A stretch of 64,000 nucleotides of DNA from Copromyces sp. CBS 386.78 (lineage: Eukaryota > Ascomycota > Sordariomycetes > Sordariales > Sordariaceae), in contig MU839082.1 in the NCBI GenBank assembly GCA_030685235.1, positions 1 to 64,000 on the forward strand, in the 5' to 3' direction. Below are positions 44,101 to 54,439 of the stretch, one piece after another. The position numbers and the translations under genes were made by a program. The first letter of the stretch is position 1. Each line of letters starts with the position of its first letter. The notes beneath the pieces were generated by a model that worked only from the letters and a program-made list of their open reading frames with translations, had not been told where the DNA came from and ran no database searches.

Positions 44101-47100
44101 TTCACTTCAGGTACTCTTCACTCCTCACAGGGCCACAACTCACGATATCGATCAAAACGGTCCCCTTATCCCTACTTGCCTACCACCCTACCTGACGCAG
44201 GCGATCAATTTCCCCTTTCTCGCTACCCTGCATCCACGACATAGCAAGGATGCCAATCGCGAGATGCTGATGGAGATGATCAAGTCTCAAGTGGCTTCCG
44301 TTTGGCGGTGTTTTTGCTGTTTCCAGTCAAGTTATCCGTCTTCTTTGCATATACTCGGCTGCGGGAACCGCGCCCATTCATTCCATATTATGGCTAACAA
44401 ACCATTCTAAATCGGCCATTGCAGACTCGCAAACTACCAGATCGTGTCAGGTCGGCGGGTGCTTTACCTTGCTTACCCGTCGATCCTCAGGCCACTTTTG
44501 CATCTTAACCACGTTGCCTAGTGGCATCTTGTTTCTTGTCCTTGGGGCTCTGTCAATCCATATCTCGTTTCGTTATCCGAACAAGATGGTGTGTGATTCC
44601 GAGACAGCGGCCACAGCAAAGCAACCACCTGAAGCTCCAAGTCCGGTCACTTCACGATGTTCGGTCGACTCTGCCTTGTTTCTTCCCACGTCTACACAGT
44701 ATACCGTCACAAGCTTGTGATGCTCGCAGTCTCGAGACCGTGTCTCCTGAGCCCATCTTACATCTGTCTGGTTTGAATTCCCCAAACACTTTGTTCATAC
44801 GTTGCCTCAATACTCCCTCGCTTGGTTATTTCGGCGTATCTTGTGTCAAGGATGAACACGACACCGCCGGACAGGGACGGAATACGGTGGACGGCCCGCT
44901 GCTTCCATTCTATTCCCCGTTCTCCGCCGTTTTTTCATCTTTCGGGAGAATGCAGCGTACGAGCAGGACCCCAATGCCCCGATCCCTATCCAGATTCCAT
45001 TCAGGGGCCTTTGTCCGACCAACACGGCCCCAGTGGACCCACATTGTCGGCCGGGCAGCCGCGTTGCCCGTCTCGCCGTCTCTCAAACGGTCCGAAACCA
45101 GCCTTCGCCAGCTTACTCTTACTATGTATCCGAATGGCACCCGAACCTGTCTCACGATAAACTGAATCCCATGTACCGACTCGATCTACAACCCATGGAA
45201 GTATTTGTGGCTGGTGCCGCACTTATCCCTGAAGTTGCCGGTTCCGCCCGACCAACGACTCTTTGGAGGCTTGGCTCTTTGATCCTTTTCCCAGATTTGT
45301 CGACAGTCTGCCAGGTCCACCAGCTTCAAACATCAGAAGGGTTAGGCTGCGACGGAACGCCGGAAGGCTGTGGGATCTCATCGAGAGCATTGGCGATCTT
45401 GGCAGGGCTTGGGGTTTCTTCAGCCTGGCGCCGTCTGATTTACCGCGAGGTTGACCAAGACCCTATCCCTTCTTTGTGAACTCTTTGTTCGAGCATCGCA
45501 GCCGCCTAAGGGCCCTCCCAATCAATGCATACATCTTTGGCAAAGCCACTGGCCTGCCTATTGATTTGCAACTCGCCGCGATGTTCTGGAACGCACCACT
45601 CGCCAGTCACGATGGTTGCTTCAACGGTTGAAGTTGACCGGTGTGGGATGGAGTTTATGGAGCCGATATCTAACTGAACCCGGACGCGCTACTACCCCGC
45701 AAATTGCTGATCCACCCCGGACTTACAACTTCCTATCTGTGGGGGAATGGGATCTTCTGGAGATCCAAGTGGATTTAAACCTCGCCGCTCAACCTGCTTC
45801 ATTGGTGTGACGAAGCCGCACTGAAGAGGAAATATGCAAGCATGGTCTGACACGTGGAGGAAATCAAGTTCGATCTTGGATATGTTGGAATCTCAATGTT
45901 CTCCTTATCAAATTACTTTGTAGCGTGTGGAAGGGTCACCCCTCTTTTCTTTCAGAAACATTGCAAAGCCACGCCGGCTGAACGGCCACGCTACATTTTA
46001 TGGCATGTGCTTTCAGCTATTCTGCTGCTCAGGGCAGCAACAATAACGTACTTTCGATGAGGCCTCCGAAAAGCATTCTGGAGAGGTATTTGGATATGCT
46101 TATCTCAAAATCAGCAACTTCGTCAATCACCCGTCCTTTCCGCAGCCTTTCGTACACGCCAAGCCCCGATATATCGCAGTCCTCGCAATTGTATGCAAAA
46201 TCCTCATCTCATTGGTCTCTCTGCGCCGTCGCAGGTCTTTGAACTCCGCCGTACCGTTTTCGTGGCGTGATTCAAGAAGTTTGGGCCGTGATAGCGTCAA
46301 TCATCCTCAGGGGTATGCATTTGCGACGGATATCACGGCATATGTTCCGTTTCTGTCAGCTTGTGGCCGTGCCAGGTGTTACTCTGCGAGTTATATCTTT
46401 GCGTTGCGGATCATGGGACGAAACATTTGATCTTAACTTCATGTCAGTGGGTCAAGTGAAGGTTATCGCGATCTGCCTCTAGGGTATGACTGTCAATGGG
46501 AGTTGGTCAGATTTCCACTTCCACATGGGCTGCAGGCGGGTGCTTCACAACCTCTTGGGGTTGTCATCTTTGAATGTCTCGTGGAATCCTCTCCGCTGAC
46601 GATCATTGATTCAGGTCGAAGATGCGGAGGGGGGAGAACACGATAGAGGGTAGGGAATGAGAAGAAACGGACACTTCCGGTGATATCTCCAAACATGTGA
46701 AGAGGCGCACGCACTCTCTTATAAGATCATATGTAAGTTTTCTCTCGCCTTATCACCATCACATGCGCTTACTGGAGAAGAAGTGTCTCTAGCATCTTGA
46801 TGGCATCACAAACTCGGCTCGCCGTTCTCCCCCCATGAAACAGAATCATCTCATGCTTTTGGTACGGGTGGTTGAGATCGAAGGCGAGAGGAGCTTGCTT
46901 TCCTAATCGTATTCACGCCATCGGATATCGCGTCTTTCACGGCCTCATCAAGGTGAAACGGTAGGTCTCTGATGCTACTTCGAGGCATTTACTAACGCCG
47001 ATCCGAAGTGTTACGTCTTTAGTGAGTTTGCTCTTCACAAAGTCCTGTCCTCCGTGTGACAACCCGGTCGAGTTACCATGTTTTATCAGACATGTGTCAG

Positions 47101-47943
47101 ATGGCATAGTAACTTGGAGTTGTCCATCAGGTATTGAATTGAGATCTTTACTCTCCATGCTCAACAGCAATTCTCGCGGTTCAATGCCACTAAGTGGCAT
47201 TCTCCACGACTGCGTTCTACGCAGTCCCTTGAAACGTGATGGAAGCGTGTCGTCGGAATTGATATGTCGATGTTGACATCAGTGGTCGCAGCTGAATTAA
47301 GCGGATAACTATTGTGTCACCATACCGGGCTTGCTGTCGTCGCCTAACTGCCAGGTCCTCCTCCCCTCGTTCAGCTTAAAGAGTCCCGCCTGTCACTTAC
47401 AACTCTAGCGTACCCCGCTTCAGCCGCTTGCTGCTGATCCTCTCGTACAACCACAACGAATTAAGTCGCAGTTTCCCTCCGTATCACGGATTTACCTGTG
47501 TCACGGGCTTGGTTCACCATGACGTACGGGCTCGCGCTTGGGCGCGGGAGATCAGACTGCCTCACTAAGTATCAGATGAGGGGTTCAAATAAGAATCACC
47601 ATTGTCGCTGCCCAAAGCGATTCGAAGTAAGCATGTAAGACTTGTGGACTTGGCAGCTGCCTACCGAATGATTGGGGTTCAAAAGGCACAGCAACGACAC
47701 GCTGGACGACGGTTCGCAACTGCGAATGCCACGTATAAGCTTACAGCCCGAGACTTACTTCCATGAACGCCGTCCATTCAGAACAACAAGCCGGCGCATA
47801 ATTGACTTCAGCTGAGATCAGTCTAACGTCTCTCCAGCCAAGTTCGCTATCTCCAAAATATCATCAAACCTTTACGTTGACAATCACCGGCTACACCATC
47901 AAAAACAAAACGACATACGGATTCGGGACATCTATCACTAAAG
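41178..47943. other. Gene-poor region of 6.8 kb
   Basis: This is the longest gap in the window. The first part is the dehydrogenase promoter. Many ORFs of 60-215 codons occur on both strands, the longest at 44521-45165 (+) and 43874-44410 (+), but none shows a recognised domain or a convincing exon structure. One stretch (45263-45630) reads as one frame interrupted by a single stop and is listed separately. No rRNA or tRNA was recognised. Confidence 0.5.
45263..45630 (+). pseudogene. Possible remnant coding sequence of unknown kind
   Basis: The frame at 45263 runs 63 codons to a TGA at about 45452, then continues for another 58 codons to a TGA near 45630. Translated parts such as RLWDLIESIGDLGRAWGFF and LRALPINAYIFGKATG look protein-like, with plausible helices. 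I do not recognise the family. Without comparison this is weak: it could equally be chance in GC-balanced DNA. Confidence 0.22.
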
Positions 47944-48721
47944 ATGCGGTCCATCTCCGGCTTCATCGCGGTCTCTCTGGCGCTGTAAGTTCCATCGTCA
48001 ACCCTCCCTCAAAAGACCAATTCCTAACCGCTTCAATCACTCGACAGAGCCACAAAAGCCCAAACACAATCTCTCCCAGCTTCAACCTCAACCAGCATCA
48101 TCACCACGCCCCTCACCAACCCTCTCCTACCACCCACTGCCACGACAATAACGGCGACGTCGACGTACGATGAGCCAACCGACAGGCCGAGCGGCCGCGT
48201 CTCGGAGTGTCCCATCATCATCTCGACCACCAGCATCTGCTCAACCTGCATGACCATCGACTGCGTCACCGTGAAAACGGTCACGGCAGGCTGCACGTGC
48301 GCGAACCCGCCCATGACGGTGTTTCAGTCGTGGGGCTGCGAGAAGGGATGTGATGCGTTGCCGGGCGGGTGTAAGACGTTGTATGAGGTTGTTTCAGAGG
48401 CGGGAGGATGTTCGGGCGCGGGTTCGGGCTCGGGGGTGGGAGCGACGGCAACGGGGGGCTTTGGTAAGTTTTATTTTATCTTATTTTTATTTTGGCGTCG
48501 TCTCCCATTTGGGTGTTTGGCTGGTGGTCAGGGTGAGGATCATAATCAAGAGAATGAAGTGGTTAATCATCGTATTTGTAGGGTCTACAGGAAACAATAC
48601 ATCGAGCGTGGTTTTGTCCATTTCGAGTGGTCAACCTATTGGACCTATTCAACCTTCGATTTCGGGCCCGATTAGCACTAATGCTGCTGGACGGCGGGTA
48701 GTGCCTTTTAGGCTCTGGTGA
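47944..48721 (+). CDS. Small cysteine-rich secreted protein
   Basis: Three exons, 47944-47984, 48048-48463 and 48582-48721, encode 198 aa; donors are GTAAGT and the acceptors GACAG and TGTAG. The first exon plus the start of the second encode a signal peptide (MRSISGFIAVSLALATKA). A Thr/Ser/Pro-rich spacer of about 40 residues, likely O-glycosylated, follows. Then comes a compact domain with ten cysteines between about residues 75 and 140, spaced as SIC-x2-C-x4-C, GC-x-C, WGC-x3-C and GGC. A Gly/Ser-rich linker and a Ser/Ile/Pro-rich tail complete it. There is no clear GPI signal. It is not a standard CFEM domain, which has eight cysteines with different spacing. Such proteins may act at the cell wall or outside the cell. 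I do not know the family. Confidence 0.7.
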
Positions 48722-49729
48722 GGAGAGCAGGCAGGACGGGCCTTGCTCGGGCAGGTATAGAAGGCTGTGTTATTGGGGAGTTCGTTGTTGAAGGTCAAAT
48801 TAATAACGGAGGATAGTAGGGCTTGACAATGGCAGTCTTATCAAGAATACTGCTAGGTAGGAGGCCGGCTGTTCGAAGGACTATTATCTGAGGTGGATAG
48901 GCTTCCTGGTTCAGAATCGAAGTACTCCAGTGTAATCATTAACATATTACAGAGCAATGAGACGGCAAGCGCTACCATATAGTCATAACTTAGGCCGGCG
49001 GCGTCGGATCCACCATGTCCGAGCGGGGCCGGGACCCACTCCGTCTTGGAAGGCCGGTCCAGAGCATCTCATCTGATCCGGTGATCTCTGAATAGTCTGG
49101 TAATCACCCGATCAGACATCTCCGCTGCAAGTTCAATAAAGCATTGTCGCATACGTCATAGGGGTCTAATACCACCATACCAAATCTGGCACTCGGCGAT
49201 TGAGCACCGGCGAACATGAACACGATTCGAGAAAACTTGGCCAAAACACGTCGGAAACTGGAAGCTTTACATACATCGGAGTGCCCGGCACCACACTGGG
49301 CTCCTCGCAAGTGGTACCTGATCATCAGGGCACATGTCAAGTCATTCAATGACCGGCATATCCACGTGCAACGGCTCTTTCTAGCCAATGGCGATGAAGA
49401 CTCCCGCACGTTCATTCGATGTCCCACAGTACGCCTGCCGGGTTGCCTGACCCAAAACCAACAAACATACCTTGAAGTTGAGCTTGTTTTATATGTTCAG
49501 ACTCTTTCCCGGCATGCCTTGCTGCGATTCCATCTTGTCAAAATCGGATCGAGCATCTCTTCTCGCACCTGTCGAGTTTTTTTCTGCTCGTCTTCAACAA
49601 AAGCGTGTCGCGGCTCAGACAAGGAAGGGATGACAAGGTGATCTCGAACTGTGTCAGCCCATAACATGGATTTATTTTGTCGCACCAACTTTCAGTCGCT
49701 CCATCCCCTCATAAACCTCTCTTCGAGAC
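48722..49729. other. Intergenic region, no gene recognised
   Basis: About 1 kb between two genes on the plus strand. An ORF at 49216-49641 has no family features. Confidence 0.55.
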
Positions 49730-52625
49730 ATGTTAGGACTTCTTCGGTACGCCCTCGATTCCATGGTCTTGACTCCAGCGTGTACCTCTAGTACGGCCTC
49801 AGACTAACGTCCTCTATAGGCGCCCCAAAAGCGCCGCAAATGCGCTGGCAACAACGTTTCTTTCGCTCGCCATTCTTCCAACATGCGTTTACTCCTTCGG
49901 CACCATCAACGAGCCCATCGTGCTCGGCCAGCACAATGAGCACGAAATGATCACCCGCCTGGCCTTCCAGTGCCCGGGGGCGGACACCGGCGCCATCATC
50001 AACGTCAAATCCGATGGCATCTGCTTCGAACCCCGCTCGCTCGACCAGCTAGCCGGCACACACTTCGACGTGCAAGGCTTCCCCATTCCCGGCGGTGGCA
50101 CCAACGGCGCCGTCGGCGCTCCCGACACGCTTGACCCGGTTCCCGAAGGTCCCGAAGCCCACTGCGACGACGCTGACTTCATCGACATACCGGGTTACCC
50201 GCGCACCAGAGAACAGGCGACACGGGCGCTGCAGACGTGTGTAGACCACATCCGCGGCCGCTTCAAGCAGGCCTGGAAGAGCGCTGCGGACCTGATCGAG
50301 CTGGACGAGGAGGTGACTAACGAGGAAGGGAGCGCCCATCTACAGAAGAAAGGCCAGCTCCGCATTCGCAGAGACATGGTCGACCTGTCGCCCTTTGCCG
50401 GCGGCGACTGTCGCTTCGCCTTCTCTCCGCTACATATCAACACGTTCGCGCGCGCAAAGTGCGTCACCATCGAGGCACTAGGTCGTGCCCTGCACGGTAT
50501 ACAGGACTTTTATGCGCACAGCAACTGGGCTGACGAGCACGACGGGTCGCAGCCTATCAGCGTGGCTAACCCGCCGGGCTTGGGAAGGAACGATACCGCG
50601 CCGTTTTTGAACCTGCGCGCCCAGGGCGAGATTCCGAGGGAACTGGTGCCGAGGAATCTGAGCACGGGATGTTTCGTGGTTCCCGATGCGACACCGGGGA
50701 GAAGTAATTGCGAGGGAAGGGTGTCGCATCATACGATAAACAAGGACCACGGGGTGGTGTATCTTGATGGAACGTTTGGGGAGATCGGCCCAGGTACGCC
50801 AAGGACGGAGAAGGCGAGCGAGGAGAATTTCAAGAGGGCGGTTATGGCCGCGGTGGAGGATTCGCGCAATGCTTGGAAGTCGTTGAGGGAGGAGTTGAGG
50901 GAGAGGTACGGTGCAGAAAAGGGGGATTTGATGATCTGCGCCTTGGTCAGGGACCATCCCGTCAGGGACTGCATACCGCGTAGTGTGGCCGTTGTGATCG
51001 ATCTGTCTACTCAAGCCAGACAAAACGGGGTGTTGCAGCTGGAGAGACGGGTGGCGATGAGCTTGGCTTTCAAGATGGAGACCAGTAGTGGCTTACACAA
51101 CATGATGACGGTCGTGGAGTTCGCAGAGAGCGCGCGGGTGGTCTATCCCATGGAGAGCCCGGCTTATCTGAACCTGGAGGGAACCCATTGGACCAACGGC
51201 ACGACGAGACCGTTCAACGAAAACATCCACCATCCCCCGAACACGGCGACTCGTCTACCTGCCCATATGACAGCTCCGATCCATGACGGAAAGGCAGATA
51301 TCGGTGTTGGGCTTTCCATGGCTATCGATGAAATACTAAGGGCAAAGCCGGATGGAGAGCACACCGAACGAGGGGCCGTCCTCCTTCTCACTGCTGGCGT
51401 TGAGGAAGAAGATGATGTCCATGAAGTACTGCAGCAGATCGAGAGGGCATCAGGCGAGGAGGGTATCCGCGTGCACTATGGGTGCATCAACCCGCCCCTC
51501 CTGCCACTCCAATCGTTCGCCCACAACAGTACATCAGCCGAGTGCATTCCCGGTAACGGGGTTATCTCCTCCGTTCTCAAAACAGGAGGAACATTTTCCT
51601 TCCTTAGCTCAAACCACGGAGAGCAGACAGCCAAGGACTACATCGACTTCGTCACGAACCGCGGTCTCACCGTCACCGACGGCTCGGGCGCCGGCGACAC
51701 AGACGAGGGCGAACCGCTTCCCATACCCGTCACCACGGGTATGGCCATCGCCGATATCCTCAGCGCCGAGTTCCAAAAGAAGATCTTCTCGTACTCAGCT
51801 AAAGCCGGCGAGCGCCTTGACTTCACCATACTTGACCGTAGTCACGCAAGCGCCGAAGCACCAGGGGGTTGTCTCAACATGACGCTGCTCGATCTTAAAT
51901 CCTTATCCGATCCCGAGGATGATGATGGTGATGTCACCAATACCGACACCGACGAAGAAGCCCCCGACAACGAGCCGGAGATCGAGCTCCCCTCTCTCAA
52001 ATACTGCACCCACGACCCGCCCCGCGCCCACCACCTCGTTTACTACGCAAAAGAAGACATCGATATTGCGCTGCTAGTGCAGCACGACGAGATTAGCGAG
52101 CAGAAACACCTTCTTCGGGACATTTTTGACGACGTTGGCGGCACTAGCCAGGATGGTGACGAGCAAAAACAAAAACCCCTGCACTTCCAAGAACCTCAGT
52201 CACCTGTAGGACTCGGCGAGATCATCTTCTCCCTTGAACTCACGACGGAAATGCTCGGGACAGATCATATCGCTTTGCCGTTCTGTCCTACGCTGGGCGG
52301 GGTGCGTGAGCATGATGCTGAGGGGAGACGGGTTCCGTTGGGTGGGACTACGTTTTCGGGGCCGTTGTCCGGGATAGTAGGGGGGAATGAGACGGAGGAG
52401 TATGATGGTGATGAGTGCGAATGTCTGGTTTACAGAAAGGATGGAGATGGCGAGGGAGGGAGGGAGGCGACGACCGTGACGAGAGGACGGCATGGTGCTG
52501 CTGGTGGTGCTGGTGACCCTACCGGCAACTCAGCCACCATTTTCAGCACAGCGGTCTTTGACGCAAGACATGGCGAGGAAGTAGACGTTTGTTTGTTTGG
52601 GGAGAGGTGTAGGGCTCGAAGATGA
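49730..52625 (+). CDS. Secreted protein with a HET-C/zinc-phospholipase-C-like domain and a von Willebrand A domain
   Basis: Two exons, 49730-49746 and 49820-52625, encode 940 aa. The 17-base first exon was placed because the intron (donor GTACGC, branch CTAAC, acceptor ATAG) restores a signal peptide (TTFLSLAILPTCVYS, residues 18-32). Next come QHNEHEMITR (His44, His47) and LGRALHGIQDFYAHSNW with His231, Asp235 and His239. This resembles the helical zinc-dependent phospholipase C/P1 nuclease fold and the AHSNY motif of Neurospora HET-C and of CinY-like proteins. From about residue 395 a von Willebrand A-type domain follows, with Asp400-x-Ser402 as a partial metal site and LLLTAGVEE later. 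Acidic stretches and a probable beta-sandwich fill the C-terminus (700-940). The role is unknown; hydrolysis, adhesion or self-recognition are possible. It is convergent with a HET-domain gene. Confidence 0.75.
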
Positions 52626-53050
52626 TTTTTTCGCCCCGCATTATATGGTTTGGAGTATGTTGTCATGACGGACCAAAACGCATAGCGGATGGTGTATGTT
52701 TTTTTTGTTTTTTTTTCCGTTGTTGCATTTACAGGCGTCGTGTGTGGGATTTCTTTCAAAGCGTGATGTTGCATACCTATTTCGTTGTCGAACATATAGG
52801 GTTCCGACGAAGCACAACGGTGTAAACGAACAGTTCAGTGAACAAAGGTTACCGGGATTTAGATTAGATATTCCAGGATAGTTTATATCCCTTCAAATGA
52901 TTGTATTTCGTCTTGAAATATCCCATTTATCTTTAATGGGAGGTCGTGAGGATGTCCATGCGGTTATCATATATGCGTGTAGGGAGAAACTGTCGTGGTG
53001 GGATACACTGCGTACACAAGGCCATCGGCGAGCCCGTTTAACATCAACAA

Positions 53051-53121
53051 GCGCCAGTGGTTTAGTGGTAAAATCCATCGTTGCCATCGATGGGCCCCGC
53101 GTTCGATTCGCGGCTGGCGCA
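53051..53121 (+). tRNA. tRNA-Gly (anticodon GCC)
   Basis: The acceptor stem GCGCCAG pairs with CTGGCGC perfectly. The D loop contains AGTGGTAAAA. The anticodon stem CATCG/CGATG closes the loop TTGCCAT, giving GCC. The T arm CCGCG-TTCGATT-CGCGG is perfect. There is no intron. A short T run follows at about 53131-53138. Confidence 0.95.
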
Positions 53122-53805
53122 TAAAAAACTTTTCTTTTTGCAGTTTGTCTGTCCATTGCTCTTTTGAGTCGTGATCATTCATTCATTCCATTAGAAGCAT
53201 TTTTCTTTTTGGTCTTGATCTCAAGTTGTGATTTGTATGTACTCTATCCTTGTCTGCCTTGTGCTTTTCAGGATGATACATGTTGCTCATCATTTGCATT
53301 GAGTTTGCAATTGTTCGCTGCCTGGTTTGTCCAAGATCATTGTTGGTTGGATCTTTCGTTTCGATTTTGCGTAGCTGCACGCCATGGAGCCCAAAAGGTC
53401 AACAACATGTAAGAGAGAGGGCATCGGTGTTTTTTTTTGTTTTTCTTTTAGATGGCATCATGGATGTCTTTTATCTCGGATGTCTTTTCGTTGGGCAGAC
53501 AACGCTCAGTCTCAACGTAAATAGGATAGAGGCTCACTGGATCATCATAGTGTCCACGAACGTTGGAGGAAACAATGTCTCCGTTCCGACACCGAATCAT
53601 GGATGATAAACGTCACTGAACATCATTTAGCAACCTCTGGTAATCCTTCTGCTTGAACCATAGGTCATATGTCTGTTGTCTATATGGTATATTAAATGGG
53701 ACAAAAAAGGAAACGGAAAGGAACAGTGACAAACGCATCGCTAGGTACGCAAGCAGAAGAAACACAAAAAGGTAGCTTCCAAAAACAGCAAAAAAGATAT
53801 TGAGA

Positions 53806-53897
53806 CTCGGATACCGGGAGTCGAACCCGGGGCTGTTGAGAGAGCAGTCACTCCTGAGAAGTGAGAGTCAACGATGTTACCGCTACACCATACCCGA
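53806..53897 (-). tRNA. tRNA-Glu (anticodon CTC) with an intron
   Basis: On the minus strand the acceptor stem TCGGGTA pairs with TATCCGA. The D stem is GTGT/ACAT, the anticodon stem GTTGA/TCAAC, and the T arm CCGGG-TTCGACT-CCCGG. The anticodon loop starts CT-CTC-A and is then interrupted by about 21 bases before C38, the canonical position for a tRNA intron (after base 37). The anticodon is CTC. Confidence 0.9.
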
Positions 53898-54439
53898 TTG
53901 AACTGATATGGTCCGATGTTTATTACTAGACTGTTCGGGTGTTGGGATTATGTACACCACTAGAAAATGCAAAATCTTTTTTTTTCCGTGTTGTGGGGCG
54001 AGGGGTGTGGATCTGGTGGGTTCAAGGGTCGTCATCGGTTTTTCAGGGTCCTCGTCGTGGGGTTGGCAGGGACCGAAGGCGGCGGATGCGTGGGCACATT
54101 TACACATAGTTGCGTGGGCATGGACATTGTGGGTTGAATTTGTGGTGTGTTAGAAAATGGGTGCCGGTGAGATGATGGGAACTTTGGAGGGACTAATTGT
54201 CACGGCTATGGATGGGAGCGACGGAGGGCAAAATCTGATCCTGCGTGTTTGGGTATTCCTTACGAGGCTTGACAGGAAGAAGGAAGGACACTGCAGTACA
54301 CGGAGACATGACCGAGTCTTGTTGCCGCAGAGCGAACATCAATGCTATTTCAATTTGGTGTGTTTCCATCCACCTAAAACAAACCCAAACTCCTCTATCT
54401 AGCCAAGGTCAAAAATCTTTGTATGGTATCGCCGCTTCA

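Larger units (their letters stand above)
52626..54439. other. Convergent intergenic region with two tRNA genes
   Basis: It separates the HET-C-like gene and the HET-domain gene. It contains tRNA-Gly and tRNA-Glu, T-rich stretches after them, and no recognised protein gene. Confidence 0.65.

Noticed and set aside
43436..45165. Several plus-strand ORFs of 110-215 codons in the gene-poor region
   Set aside because: No recognisable domains, no exon structure that joins them, and similar ORFs on the other strand. Kept only as part of a finding.
47300..47560. Stretch containing CCTCTCGTAC that recalled the 3' part of large-subunit rRNA
   Set aside because: The match does not extend beyond about ten bases; the flanking sequence differs from the rRNA I know.
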